Origin: Aradus depressus
Taxonomy: Eukaryota; Arthropoda; Insecta; Hemiptera; Aradidae
Length of the DNA stretch: 64,000 nucleotides
Assembly: GCA_963662175.1 (NCBI GenBank)
Contig: OY759216.1
Location: 51,787,087-51,851,086 of the forward strand
Reading direction: 5' to 3'
Below are positions 10,090-22,530 of this stretch, piece after piece. The notes beneath the pieces are model-generated. The model made no database searches, was not told the DNA's origin, and saw only the letters and a list, made by a program, of their open reading frames with translations. Both the position numbers and the translations under genes were made by a program. The stretch's first letter is position 1. Each line of letters opens with the position of its first letter.

Positions 10090-10944
10090 AAAATACTATA
10101 GGTATAGAAAGGTAAGAAAGAAAAAAATATTTGAAGCTTTAGGTAATCTCTCGGAATTAATTCGACATCATGGTAGATAAAGTACATTTCATTGAATAAC
10201 CTGAAAATACCATATTTTTGCGCTTAATATTTCCTTTCTAACTTTTTGTGATCTTTATTACTAAATCTTCTATAAGTTATTCCATCAAATCAATATGACA
10301 AATCTGAGAAATCAACTCAATGAAAAATCTAAGAACGCCAACACTAGAACTTGCCTTAGCGACAATAATGGTTGTTATGTTTAAGGCAACTTATTATTTT
10401 TTGGAAGGTTTTTCTTGTTTTTCAAGCAGTTGGGCAAACTGAAAGACACAAAAAAATCCCTCGAAGAAAATGATGGTTTCTCAGAAGACTCAGTTAGAAA
10501 ACGTTATTTGGTGGGAAAAAATTGAAGTTAATGCATTCTACAAAAAAAAAAAAAAAAAATAGGAAGTTCTCAGTTAACTTTTCATTTCTTGAAATAAAGG
10601 AGTTTTTGAAGTATACAACAAAAAAACGAGACATATCTGTGGTAGCATTCACTAGTACTTGATACCAGGTGACTTGACCTGATATATTACATTTCAGGTG
10701 AAAGTACGTTTTTATTTATTTTCGGCCAACATTTCGAAACCTTAAACTTTTTTTTTTCAGAATCCCACAGCATTCCAAAGATGTGCATTACATAATATCT
10801 ATTTACTTTGAGAGAAATGTTTTTCACATTAAAAAAAACTGATATTATTAATTTTCGAAAATTGTTTCTTCAATTTAGATATATGATAGAGGAAAATGTA
10901 AACTTTCCGTTTCAAGTTACAGCAAACGAGTTATGAGAAAGGAT
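10090..10944. other. No gene recognised
   Basis: AT-rich; A-rich run at 10542; no coding or repeat signature recognised. Confidence 0.35.
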
Positions 10945-11330
10945 CCCTTGATCCTCCGTCTGTGTGAATGAGGTGCAGTATATAACGTCTATAAGAAGAG
11001 CTGTGACCCCAGCAACAGTTCAAAGTTCATACTGCACTGTAAGTTGTTGTTCAGAGGTTAGGTTTCCTCTTTAAGGAAGGTGGAGGTGACAGACCTTCTA
11101 GGTCCTACTGGGTCAAACAGCCCACGAAGAGACTGCTCACCGATAAACAAACGGAAACTAACTACTGATGCAACGAGGAATGTCAAAGAACCAACCAAAG
11201 AAGGAGCACATACTGTCCATTCGTTGTGTTCCGGAGGCTGCATGAAGACCATCTGCTCGTCTGATAAAGGAAGGAATGCAGCATTACGCTAAGTATCGAG
11301 TTGACATTTATGTGCTATTTGTTTTGTTTT
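10945..11330 (+). other. Unassigned GC-richer stretch with a TATA-like box and a 70-codon open frame
   Basis: A TATA-like GTATATAACG at 10979 precedes a GC-richer stretch. An open frame 11080-11292 and an antisense frame 11058-11252 are both uninterrupted. A donor-like GTAAGT lies near 11040. I recognise no domain; it could be a degraded exon or repeat. Confidence 0.2.
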
Positions 11331-11602
11331 GAGGGAGCCGTTAGCACAGAGGCAGCGTGTTTACCCAGAGTGCTCAAGATCACGGGTTCGAAACCTTCCC
11401 GAGGCCCTTAAGTATTCAATCTAAGAAGTAAGAAACCCTTGATCATGCATGCCTGAGGATGGGACGATACACAATTGTCCCGAGGCTGTGCGATGTCAGG
11501 TACTCGTCAAAGACTAGGTAACCAAACCAGGGTAGGCAATATTTAGGACGCCCATAATAGAGTCGGGCGCTCTTGCAGTAGACGGTATCTCGTATTCAAA
11601 AT
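11331..11602 (+). mobile_element. SINE family A, diverged and internally deleted
   Basis: Head GAGGGAGCCGTTAGCACAGA with B box GGGTTCGAAACC. The body shows TGTCAGGTACTCGTCAAAGA and AGAGTCGGGCGCTC but lacks several segments. Confidence 0.8.
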
Positions 11603-11748
11603 ATTTCTATAAATTATAAAACGAACAAGTGACCCTTTTTCAGCCCTCACAGGGTTTTTCCCTGTCCCTCATCATGTGCAGTTAAGTTTTAAAAATATGG
11701 AAAACTTTAAAATAAAATTTCGCCTCAAATTGAAATATTAATATTAAC

Positions 11749-12019
11749 CTTTTAGTTTATTTTATTTGGGAGGTAAAATAAACTTAAGAACGCCGTCCTT
11801 CGGATGGGACGTTAAGCGATGGTCCCGAGCCTGTACGATGTCAGGTACTCGTTAAAGACCCCTACCCTAGGTGGATAAAAATTTAGGGTAGGCAGAATTT
11901 AGGACTCCCACAGTAGAGTCGGGCTCATGTCTACCAGAGTGACGAAAGAGCGCTCTGGTAGTAGGCGATATGACCTCGTAGTTAAAGCCCGGGCATGAGT
12001 CATAAAACCTAACCTAACC
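11749..12019 (+). mobile_element. SINE family A, 5'-truncated with 11-bp TSD
   Basis: Lacks the tRNA head. Flanked by perfect TTAATATTAAC duplications (11738-11748 and 12020-12030). Body intact; tail AAAACCTAACCTAACC. The TSD plus 5' truncation is the signature of target-primed reverse transcription. It splits a repeat that resumes at 12031. Confidence 0.93.
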
Positions 12020-12199
12020 TTAATATTAACAGAAAAAATTTTGAAATAGTTTGTACTGAATTCAAATTTATATGCATATATAAAATAAACCAAAGATGTA
12101 AATAATAAATATATGAATGAAATAAAAAATACACAGTTTTCTGAGAAAACAAGTGGAGGATTATATTTACTGGAGGGTTATATTATTGGCGATAAAAGG

Positions 12200-12512
12200 G
12201 GTGAATATTTGAGATTGGTCTGATCGTTCATACAATTTCCTTTTTGTAGTGCTCTGTTTATTTCCAGTTGTTCCAGTGAGTTGAGTAATGTACCTTTGTC
12301 ACAAAATTGTTGGTATTTTATGTCTGTATCTATATCGAAGTGTTGTTTGTTGTCGTTGATATGTTGTGCGAAATTTGATTTTACTTAGTTGCATGTTGTT
12401 TCAGTGTCTAACCCTATTTCTGATATCTTTTCTTTTGCACTATTTTTAAATTGTCTCCCAGTTTAACCTGCACAAACAAAATTACAAGAACTACATTCTA
12501 GCTGGTAAATTT
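12200..12512 (-). pseudogene. Penelope-like element, GIY-YIG endonuclease remnant
   Basis: Read on the minus strand from 12510, the translation gives IYQLECSSCNFVCAG, a stop, then TGRQFK, and later NFAQHINDNKQHFDI and LLNSLEQLEINRAL. This matches the order of the GIY-YIG domain found at the C-terminus of Penelope-like retroelements (Y-L-C, YVGQTGR, F-HL-NH-F, L-E-EI). A stop replaces the Gln of QTGR, the second Tyr is Cys, and other breaks occur, so it is dead. It abuts the family E terminal sequence at 12515. Confidence 0.7.
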
Positions 12513-12600
12513 GTTAAGTCGTGGCTGAAGATGATAGCAATACCGAAAGTACACCCATATATTTTATACATTTTGTGAAATAGAAAATATTTTTAAAAAA
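12513..12600 (+). repeat. Repeat family E end (probably Penelope-associated)
   Basis: Phrase GGCTGAAGATGATAGCAATA..AAGTACACCCATATATTTTA..TGTGAAATAGA. The same end occurs at 29940 (minus), 54819 (minus), 54919 (plus) and 55505 (minus). Confidence 0.6.
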
Positions 12601-13198
12601 CTTTCTTTATATTTTTATTAACTGTTTCACAATATTTCTGCGAATATGTTAAATATTATTAGGTAGTATTTGACGAGTATTAGCACTAAGCTATGACAAC
12701 AGACAGAATTGCACAGTCCCATGTCGCAACTCTGCATCTCGCCTAACGCTTTTAGTTTCTATTTTTAATTGCACTTCCTTCTTATACTTTTATCCTTTCC
12801 TTTCCTCCTAAGGAGGTAACGTAGGATATGAAGAAAGACAGGAAATCGACCTGGATATCTCCTTTCTAGGTCTGGAACTGCTGCCTCGGGGCTTATCTAA
12901 GATTCTCGACTAGTTCCTGATTAGAAACCAAACTTAGTCTACTAAAGCGTGACCACAGCAGGGCTAAATAAAGAATGCATCAAATTTTACATCTAGCATC
13001 GTTACAAGCACGATTAAAACATAGGATAAGGGGCGACTTGACAATTTGTACCGGGGGGGGGAGGGGGGGGGGGGGGGTTAAATATTAAATGAATACTAGC
13101 CCTTTAACTGTTGACTAGATTTTCATGAAGTTTCATCTTTCATCTGTCATCTTTTTTTCTATTAATTTGTTGTGGGTAAGTGAATTAATTTAAAACAA
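12601..13198. other. No gene; G-homopolymer tract
   Basis: A G run with one A interruption spans about 13052-13077. The rest is unassigned AT-rich DNA. Confidence 0.4.
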
Positions 13199-13792
13199 AC
13201 AGGTTCTCGGATGTATGTGTTTCGCCTCTTTGCACCCACCAGTTACAGGGCCGCGTATTAATTAGGACTCTACAAAGGTGGCATTTTTAACTAAGTGCGA
13301 CCCTTGAGATCTACACGGCGAAAACCCCAGCATGATATGAATATCAATAATAAAAATAACACATAAAAGTAGGCACTTCATTCAGTACAGAATTGTTTAT
13401 TCATTTAATTCAATTTAATCTATTTATCTAATTATTTTTTTAATATTATAAAAATTATGAAGTTAATTCATAACAACTCTATGAGAATTTCTGATATTTC
13501 AAAGTATCGATTGCCACCAGAACAAATTAGATCGGATAAATCTTTTTCAAGCAATCCTAAAACCCATTTTTTTTTTTTTTTTGCAGTCTTTTTGTTTAAA
13601 CAAAAAAAAAAACACTTGACCGAATTTGATAAAATTCCTTTCGGATCATATTGACATTAATACGCTTCTATTGGCACCAGAGCGGAGTCGATATAATTTT
13701 TCATTCGCGAGATTTCGGGCAGGAAAAATTTAGCACACACACACACACATACTTTTAAAAAATAGTGTAAAAATACTTGAGTGACCTTGAAA
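13199..13792 (+). repeat. Dispersed repeat family I, copy 1
   Basis: Colinear with 24860-25516: shared ATGTGTTTCGCCTCTTTGCA, GACTCTACAAAGGTGGCATT, CAGCATGATATGAATATCA, ACAGAATTGTTTATTCATTT, CATTCGCGAGAT and AATAGTGTAAAAATACT. It contains a T run and a short (AC)n at 13735. Non-coding, unclassified. Confidence 0.65.
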
Positions 13793-14366
13793 CATGAAAA
13801 TATGTTGAAAATTTTGATTTCTATTTTTTGAATTCATTACAATAACTTATTTATATGCTGGGAAGTTAAAAATAAAAATTGTTTGAATTTCTTCAGAAAC
13901 GGATACAGAACTCAGCTTTTTAGAAATCTCATTAATTAAGATCCAAAATGCGCAATATTCTTTTGTTTTTATTTTCTGGAAACATACCAAGAAAAACATC
14001 AATAACAGTGACAAGTTTTCAATCACTGAATGTATCTGTACTTGAGAGGAAGTATAAATGAAAATGTCCAAGCGACATTATCAAAAGCCGGAAAAATAAA
14101 AGTAAATTGGAAAGTAAATATGAAAGAGGGTTGCTTCTGTTCCAGTGGCTCGCTGCGGGAGACTTGCCATTTCCTCTTCTCTTCTTATTCCGGAAGTACG
14201 TCCCCTTCTTTCCGACAGCCTCCCGTTAAATAACCTGGAACAAAACGGAACATGAAAATATAAGATGCCACTTGTATGTCAGCTCAATTAAAACGTACCA
14301 TAATAAACACCTCATGGTTATTTTTAAATTTAGTATTTTTTTAACCTTAAATCGAAAAAAAAAAAA
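13793..14366. other. No gene recognised
   Basis: Short open frames only; no domain or repeat end recognised. Confidence 0.35.
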
Positions 14367-14954
14367 GTCGTCGGTAAATCACCGGCTATGCACTTCCACA
14401 GCGCGAATGAATTCATTACGTTATCGCTCTCCCTCCAAAGCCAATCGACCACTTGGCCTGAAAATCAATATTTGACTTAAATTATGGCTTCTGAATCTTC
14501 GTACTAAATTTTGTGTCGATAAATTCATGCATCGATAGTTATTAGAGTAGTTGGGTCTTGCCCTCCTACTTACTAGTTGCCATCCGTCTGGCGATTTGAA
14601 ATTAAATATAAAATTTCATGTCGTTACATTCATTACATCGATAGTTATTAGGATTTTCTAGTCGAGCCCTCCTCTCCTTCTCCTGATTCAGCTGGAAATT
14701 AATAAGTGTCGTCCTTAGAGAGCTTTGAATTTACATATGAAATGTCAAGTCAATACATTCATTACAACGACAGTTACTAAAGTTTCTGTGTTAAGCCTCC
14801 CCCTCTCTTTTGGCCGATTTAGCTGAAAATCAATAGGTGTTGTCCTTGGAATGTTCTGAATAAACATATAAAATTTCGTGTCGATACATTCATTCCATCG
14901 GGAGTTTTTTTAATGTTTTTTTGTTTTGTTTTCGTAACTTCCCCTACACTTCGT
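14367..14954 (+). repeat. Repeat family D, copy 3 (both ends present)
   Basis: Left end GTCGTCGGTAAATCACCGGC (a CGGTGA/TCACCG-type hairpin in the consensus), right end AACTTCCCCTACACTTCGT. It contains four monomers with TCGATACATTCATTACATCG-type phrases at about 14512, 14618, 14747 and 14877, i.e. about 106-130 bp apart. Confidence 0.75.
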
Positions 14955-15451
14955 ACAGTTGGGGAAGTAAAAAAACATTGTAATCAACATTCAGGCGGTC
15001 GCAGGATTCAGTTTGACTTTTATAGGCCTTATCTCCTATACAAATATATAATTAACTCGTCCATTATTAAAATAACTCTGCCAAAAGATGAGCCTAAGCT
15101 ACTTCAAAGACCACTAAGACGTTTTTCAAAAACGTATTTAATTGAAATTCAAAAGTCTCTTCACAATTAATTTTTTATGCTATGTATTTTTTTCAACAGT
15201 ACTAAAGTATATTCTCAAGAAAAAACTTGACATACATTTTCTACAAAGGTGCGAGAGTACTCTCTCTATTTTCTTTTAAAATTTGATGAGTTGCAAAAGA
15301 GTTCAATAGCAAATTGTCCAGAAAAATTGTTTTTGTAAAGTTTTGTCTGTAGATTTTTTGTATAAAAATATTTGTTTATAGGTAAGTTTTTCAACAAAAT
15401 AATTTCCCTGTAAGTTTGTCTACTTCAAGCAGAGCCATTGTGTGTGTGTTA
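14955..15451. other. No gene recognised
   Basis: AT-rich; nothing assignable. Confidence 0.35.
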
Positions 15452-15730
15452 AGTTAGTTAGCTGTTATGACTCATGCCTTGGCTTTAACTACGAGGTCAT
15501 ATCGCCTACTAGAGCGCACTTTCTTCATTCTGGTGGACATGAGCCCGACTCCACTTTGGGAATCATAAAATTGGCCTACTCAGGTTTATTCACCTAGGGT
15601 GGGGGTCTTTAACGAGTACTTGACATCCAAAGGAGGGGGTGCTCAAGGCTCTTTCACCAGCCAGATAGGGCCTCGGCCGAGTTTCTTACTCAGAGAGCAA
15701 GCACCCTACCACTGAGCTACCGGCGCCCTC
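15452..15730 (-). mobile_element. SINE family A, internally deleted
   Basis: Minus-strand copy from the tail (GTTAGTTAGCTGTTATGACT) to the head (GAGCTACCGGCGCCCTC), with a deletion in the middle of the body and a degraded B box. Confidence 0.88.
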
Positions 15731-16751
15731 TATGTTAAGAAGTAAAGTGAATGAAACGGCAACCACAAATGAGGCTCAAAGGTATAAATGTTATGTTTGT
15801 AATGAGATATCGACAGCGGCTGGTTGTTTTGGGTTCAAATTATACCGTTGCATCACGAAAAAACAACTTTGGGCCCTTTCGTAACCTACCTCCCTGAACC
15901 AGGAACTTTCTTGGGATGCAGGAGTTGCATGCTGGAAGAGGTCAATTGACCTCACCAGGTATTAGCCAAGGAGAAGACAACTTTTTTTCAAATGAATACT
16001 TTTAATTTATTATTTTATGATTATTACATTATTGTATAACGACCAACTCATATTAGGTCATTCATTTAATTGTTATTTTTTTTTCTTTTCTTATGTTTTA
16101 CATTGCATCAATCTCAGCGGTGATTAACGAAGGGATATAACGTAAAATTAAGATATTAAAAATGAAAATATACCTTTCTGCATTCGAGCTGCTAACACTT
16201 CCACTTCGAGACTTCCATCCATCTGGATCCTGAGAAACTAAAGCGAAATTTAAATAAAATGTTATATATCTACCAATGGAAGGCAAATTACGTAAGTAAG
16301 GACAATGAACCTAAGAAAAAATGTTTGGACGAATGTGAGGCATGTTCCCAGTACATTCATAAGTCCATTAAGGCATTATCAAATTTGAAAATCTCAGACA
16401 AGCAGCCGTCAGAACATGGAGCCGTTTTCTGGAAGATTGTAGATTTGAGATAAGATTTGTTTGTTTGACATTTGAAAGCTTTGCGACAAGATTGAGACGA
16501 CCGTTTTTTTCTTCGAATTGGAGTAACTCACCAGTGGTGCTGAGGTTCTCGCCCATACCCCACTGGGGATAGAATCCAACCTTCTAAAATAGTGAGGATA
16601 TCCTATTTTGGTGGAAATTGGTCTAGGGTGGAGTTAGTTCCTTGGAAGAGGGGAAGAATTGGGACACCACTACTTCGGTCTGGTTCCAGCATCAGAATCT
16701 ATCAGGGACTGGCTTCCAGTCCTAATGCCAGTAGGCACAACCTCTGCCTGT
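15731..16751. other. No gene recognised
   Basis: Contains a GC-richer stretch around 15860-15970 and short open frames near 16259-16453 and 16659-16850, with no recognisable protein similarity. Confidence 0.35.
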
Positions 16752-16876
16752 GAACACGAAATTTTATATGTGAATCCAAAACCGACTACAGACGACACCT
16801 ATGGTTTTTCAGGCAGGAAGTTAATTGATGAATTCGACGTCGGGAAGTAAATTGCAGGTGATTCACCGGCGACTTA
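16752..16876 (-). repeat. Repeat family D, fragment
   Basis: One monomer plus the terminal segment GGGAAGTAAATTGCAGGTGA then TTCACCGGCGACTT. Confidence 0.6.
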
Positions 16877-17840
16877 TTTTTATATCGAAAGAAACAAGAC
16901 ATTTCACTGTACCTCTCTAATAAAATTATTTAATTGGACATCTGACGATTTTATATTGAAGTACAGAACTTATCAATCACTGACACTGCGAAACTAAAGT
17001 ATGCCTCACTAGTTCTTTTTCAAAGATTACTTTTTACCTAGTCCAATTATGCTTCGGAATATCCTTAAGTTGCTCACATACGACATAACGAAGTTATATT
17101 ATTACTCAATGATGAGAACCAAAACCACTTTCTCTGTCTTCATCTAGCAATTGTGCAACGCATTCATATTTGGCTCTTTCCCAAACTTCAAATTAGACGT
17201 AATAGAAGATATAAAAGTGTTGTACTCACTTAGTTTCGAAGATAAAACTGATAAGAACCTGTACTATCTGGGAGAGTCGTAAAGAGGGCGAGAGTAGCCT
17301 GAATTGGTTGACCAACATCCCTTCATGTCCACTAACTGTAAAGCTAGGTACGATAAACAGTCTTCAGTGAATGCATACACTCCTCAGACCTGTTTTGTGT
17401 AGCTCTTGTTCTTTGTTGAAAGTTGTAATGAAGATAACAGCAGTGGATATTTCCTGTTTCAACAGAATAATATAAGCTTAGTTGTGAACAATCTATTAAC
17501 GAGAAAAAAGAAAATTCGTGTGAACTGTATTTGGTTCTTCTAATGAACTGTTTTCTGAAATGTCATATTTACATCACTGGAATTTTTGCATCAACAACTA
17601 ATCAATAAGAAATATAATAGTAGTACTGAAAGAAAATCAGTCATGTACAAAACGCTTAACCCTAAAAAAGTTTTAAAAAACAAACTTAAAATACAAGTGT
17701 AACTACAAACATTAAAATGCAATATACTTGTGTATGTGAATATACTTTGATAACGATTCTAATGTTTTAGCCCTACCTGCCATAATCGATATCAGCAAGT
17801 ATTGGCTTATATCGATACATAGTTTTAAGTTCATCTTGAG
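16877..17840. other. No gene recognised
   Basis: AT-rich, no long frames, no recognised repeat. Confidence 0.35.
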
Positions 17841-17995
17841 TTTTTTTTTTTTTTTCTCCTCTTGGCCTGATGTTCCGTGCATATTGGCCAGCAAATTTAT
17901 TTAATTGATTTTTTTCCCGGCCGATAAGAGCCAAGAAGAACCAGAGGGATATAGTCCAGGCCCCCCCCAGGACCCAGTGAGCCATCCGTTGAGTT
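17841..17995 (-). mobile_element. Retroelement 3' end with poly(A), antisense
   Basis: A T run at 17841-17855 is followed by a GC-richer block. On the minus strand it ends GGCCAATATGCACGGA... then poly(A). The same GGCCAATATGC(T/A)CGGA phrase precedes the poly(A) at 56012, so both are probably 3' ends of one unidentified retroelement family. Confidence 0.45.
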
Positions 17996-18291
17996 TTTGA
18001 AGCTCCAGAAAAAAGAAAATGACAAATTTTGGGAAAACGGGGCATATTATTTAGAGTATTTTTTTGCCCCAGTATATTTTTATCCCTGTGGGGCAAATAA
18101 AAATTGGAAATTTTGGAATTAACTTGTTCCATCGGTGTGTCTCAATAGTTTTATGATGATAAAAATACTCAAAACTACAAAATCTATATAATATTATATA
18201 GCAGGAATGTACAAGGGTATAGGAAAATCTTCTCACTTGCTGTAATTGGGCCATTGCTAATGGACAATAGTTAGGTTAGGAGGTTAGGATT

Positions 18292-18508
18292 GGGGCCTTG
18301 ATGGCCGTGCGGGCTAATGCGTAGAGCTTTAGTCGCGTGGTCTCATCATGATTGCGGGTTCGAATCCCGTCCGGGTGTGTTTTATTTCGTAGGTAGAACT
18401 CCCTCCTAAGGCCATGGATGTCGTAAACATCTATATAAAACCATTATAAAGACATGGTTAATATAGATCTACATAAGGCCAATTAAGAAGAAGAAGAAGA
18501 AGAAGAAA
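18292..18508 (+). mobile_element. SINE family B, copy 2, with (AAG)n tail
   Basis: tRNA-like head TTGATGGCCGTGCGGGCTAA (A box) and GCGGGTTCGAATCCCGTCC (B box). The body contains CCTCCTAAGGCCATGGATG and the tail is an AAG trinucleotide run at 18484-18506. Preceded by TTAGGTTAGGAGGTTAGG, which looks like an isolated tail of an antisense family A SINE. Confidence 0.8.
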
Positions 18509-18693
18509 AAATATAGGTTAGATAGAGGCAAGGATACAGAAAATATTTTCCATGAGTCCTTTGAGAATACATGTTTGAATGAAAAAATATTTATTTATTT
18601 TTTCCATTTATCATGCTTTTACAAACATTATGCAAGATGCTGCCTATGGCTCAGCTACTGGCAAATACAATTTATTAATTAACTAATTTTTTG

Positions 18694-18990
18694 TAGGGCA
18701 CCGTTAGCTCAATGGTATGCCTGCTTGCTTATTGAGCTCAAGATCGCGGGTTCCAAATCCGACCGAGGCTAGTAGTTTATTTATTATAAACTTAACGCCG
18801 TCCTTCGGATGGGACGGGTCAAGCGATGGTCCCGAGCCTGTACGATGTCAGGTAGGTACTCGTTAAAGACCCCTATTCTAGGTGAATAAAAATTTAGGGT
18901 AGGCAAAATTTGTGAGTGACCAAAGAGCTTTCTGGTAGTAGGCGATATGATCCTGTAGATAAAGCCCGGACATGAATCATTATAACTAAC
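18694..18990 (+). mobile_element. SINE family A copy
   Basis: Head GGGCACCGTTAGCTCAATGG and a slightly degraded B box. The body has an internal deletion removing the 'GGACTCCCACAGTAGAGTCG' segment. Tail ATTATAACTAACTT. Confidence 0.9.
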
Positions 18991-19614
18991 TTATTCCCTC
19001 ATTACCTGCCAAATGATACGTGCTGAAATCGATTTCTGCAGGTTGGGCTAAAGATTTAAATTATATCGATTAAAATATACGCGTGGCTATATTCCAACCA
19101 TGAGATCCTATATACCAAAAAAATAATTTATTTAATGCCATTCCTTCTTAATGTGTGTGAAATCTATTCATTAACAGTAATTTTCTGTTCCCAAAGAAGT
19201 TCAAAACCCGTAATTTCAAGCCTCCGGTTACGTGGCCGTGCATGTTCATAACTAACTTACAATAATTTATTTTGCTCTAAATTTCTTTCTAATAATTGCT
19301 AAAAATGATACGATATTTCTAATGCTACTTACATAATAATCGTGGATAAAAGTGAAAATGGAGAGTCCATGACTGTTCTGCGAGACTGGATAACCTTGAC
19401 CCACTGACTGAAAAACGAGGTTCCCAACCGTGTCAACGAACTTTCTTGTTTACTTCATGTATTAAAAAAGTGTTACATAATTTGCTTCCTTATATAAACA
19501 AAATGATATTAAGTTCTTTGCCCTAAAAAGGATATCAGAATTTATTTTTCCCCTAAAAATTAAATTGAAATCGGTCCTTTAGATATAGAAAACCAGGAGT
19601 CACACAAGAATATG
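18991..19614. other. No gene recognised
   Basis: AT-rich, unassigned. Confidence 0.35.
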
Positions 19615-19857
19615 GTTCGAAACCCGACCGAGGCCCTTAGGTTTTTTATCTGGGAAGTGAAAAAAAAACTTTGAGCACGCCAACCTTCGGATGGGACGTT
19701 AAGCGATGGTCCCGAGCGATGTCAAGTGCACGTTAAAGACCCCTAACCTAGGCGAATAAACCTGGATAGGCAAAATTTAGGTCTTTCCGTAGAGTTGAGC
19801 TCACTTGCGATATGACCTCGTAGTTAAAGCCCCTGCATAAGTCATAATAACTAACTA
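19615..19857 (+). mobile_element. SINE family A, 5'-truncated
   Basis: Starts at the B box (GGTTCGAAACCCGACC) and runs to the tail ATAATAACTAACTAA, with a small deletion after CCCGAGC. Confidence 0.88.
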
Positions 19858-19934
19858 AGATTATGGTAGTAAAATGTAAAAAATGTATCAGACAAGTGCT
19901 TGCATAGCAAGACACATTAAACGTTTAAATTATA

Positions 19935-20244
19935 GTTATGCCCGGGCTTTAACTACATGGTCATAATCGCTAACTACCAGAGCGCTCTTTCGTCACGGGA
20001 ATGAGCCCAATTCTACTAAGGGAGTCCTAAATTTTGCCTACCCTAAATTTTTATTCACCTAGGGTAGGGGTCGTTAATCAGTAGCTGACATCGTACAGGC
20101 TCGGGACCATCGCTTAACGTCTCATCCGAAGGACTTTCACCCCCCAGAAAAAATAAACTAAGGGCCTCGGTCGGATTTTGAACGGTTTTGTATCATGAGC
20201 TCAGTAAGCAAGCACGCATACCACTGAGCTCCCGGCGCTCTCTT
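19935..20244 (-). mobile_element. SINE family A with 12-bp TSD
   Basis: Near-complete minus-strand copy flanked by GTTTAAATTATA at 19923-19934 and 20245-20256. Head, body and tail are present, with a small deletion around the poly-AT linker. Confidence 0.93.
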
Positions 20245-20256
20245 GTTTAAATTATA

Positions 20257-20932
20257 TTAGGTATATATATAAATCGGTAATTTAAGAAATATAGAGAAAT
20301 AAAGTAAAGAAAAAACTCATTCAACGTATTTGTTTTTTGTTTTTTTGCTTTACTAGGCCATGTAGTTGTGCATCCAGATTTATTTTTGATTTTATCATTT
20401 AAACAATTAAATTATCAAGAATGTTTGATTTCATTTTTGTATTCAATGTTTGATTCAAGTGAATAATTGAGTAATGTTTGGGGGAGTCTGTACATTTGGT
20501 ATTATATTCACTGAACGTCACTAGCATTAACAGTAGGAATATTTGTTAATTTATAGAGGAGATCTTGCCAAGTATTTCACATGATATCAAGTAAGCACAC
20601 ACTTTGACTGCAAATGATGGTTCAGTTTTCGCATTCATAGAATGCTCTACGAAGCGATGACCTGGTTAGATGCGGGTTTGAAATCAGTTTTGTACTCATA
20701 CGTTATGTCTTCGGTACGAGAGCTAAACAGTGAAAGTTAATTTTCGATCAGAGTAACAGGAATAGATGAATAGGAAAAACAATTTTCAAAATGGCGCCCA
20801 TATCCTGATAAACATTTTGGCTAATAACATGAGAACTGTGCGAGGTAAGACCAGTTTGTTTTTCATCCTATATTATTGATAAAAATATTCCAGTAGAAAT
20901 AAGATGGATGTGCTGAAAATTATGGTATTTTT
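20257..20932. other. No gene recognised
   Basis: AT-rich; nothing assignable. Confidence 0.35.
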
Positions 20933-21524
<592 letters not shown>

Positions 21525-21561
21525 AAATATATATATAATATATTATATTATATATAATATA

Positions 21562-21611
<50 letters not shown>
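21525..21611. repeat. (TA)n microsatellite
   Basis: Imperfect TA/TATA tract directly after the palindrome. Confidence 0.9.
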
Positions 21612-21614
<3 letters not shown>

Positions 21615-21751
21615 ATGCTTTAAACATTTTCATTCATTTTTGTATATTATGCGAAACATATTTTTGCACATAATGGGGCTATAATTCTCCAAAAAGTTCA
21701 TTTACCATTCACATTTTGAAGGAAAAAATATCTGATTCTGAGATATTCCAG

Positions 21752-21790
21752 TCGTACTTAAAAGCCTTGGGCATGAGTCACAGAACAAAC
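21752..21790 (+). repeat. SINE family A tail fragment
   Basis: Only GTCGTACTTAAAAGCCTTGG and GCATGAGTCACAGAAC remain. Confidence 0.55.
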
Positions 21791-21951
21791 AATAAATTCG
21801 GAAAAATTGCACTACACGAAAGAAAAATAGAGATGTATTTCGAAAAAAGAATATTGTTTTGAACTAAATCCTGAGAAACATGTCCCCTGAAATTGTTCAA
21901 AGAATCGTACACCTAAACAATTTTAAATAACATCTAAATAGAAAAAAGATA

Positions 21952-22422
21952 GTCGTCGGTGAATTAACGGCAATGTACTTCGATCGATTAGATCGAACGA
22001 ATCAATTAAATTTCCGCCCCTGTACCCCCCTTCCCTTAGGCGGATTTAGCTGAAAATTGATGTGTTGTCCTTAAGGGGTTTTAAATTCAAATATGATATT
22101 TCATGTCGGGCATGAGAATTCATTATATCGGCAGTTATAAGATTTTTGAGTTGAGCCCCCTCCAATCCTTCCATTCTCTTCTGCCGATTCAGATAAAAAT
22201 GACATATTATCGTCCTTACAGGGTATTGGATTCACATATAATATTTCTTGTCGATACATTCATTCTATCAGCAGTTATTAGAGTCTTTCTGTTAAACCTT
22301 CCCTCTAATCTCTGGTTCTGAATTTACATATAAAAATTTCATATTTGGAAGGGTGGAGGTCAGAAAACATAAAGTTTCGTTGAAAACTCCTCATCCAGTT
22401 TTTGCCCGAATACATCACTTCG

Positions 22423-22423
<1 letters not shown>
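21952..22423 (+). repeat. Repeat family D, copy 4 (both ends present)
   Basis: Left end GTCGTCGGTGAATTAACGGC, three monomers, then GTTGAAAACTCCTCATCCAG and the terminal CATCACTTCGT. Confidence 0.72.
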
Positions 22424-22459
<36 letters not shown>

Positions 22460-22462
22460 CTA

Positions 22463-22500
<38 letters not shown>

Positions 22501-22530
22501 TAGATATATATAGATATATAGATATATATA
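22424..22530. repeat. TA-rich microsatellite (TATA/GATA variants)
   Basis: Tract of TATATATA with interspersed CATA, TCTA and TAGA units between a family D end and the pogo-like element. Confidence 0.9.

Noticed and set aside
17773..18132. 119-codon antisense frame with a hydrophobic stretch
   Set aside because: Crosses a retroelement 3' end and its poly(A); no start context or homology.
18271..18290. Telomeric array (TTAGG)n
   Set aside because: Only three imperfect units; better explained as the tail of an antisense SINE family A.
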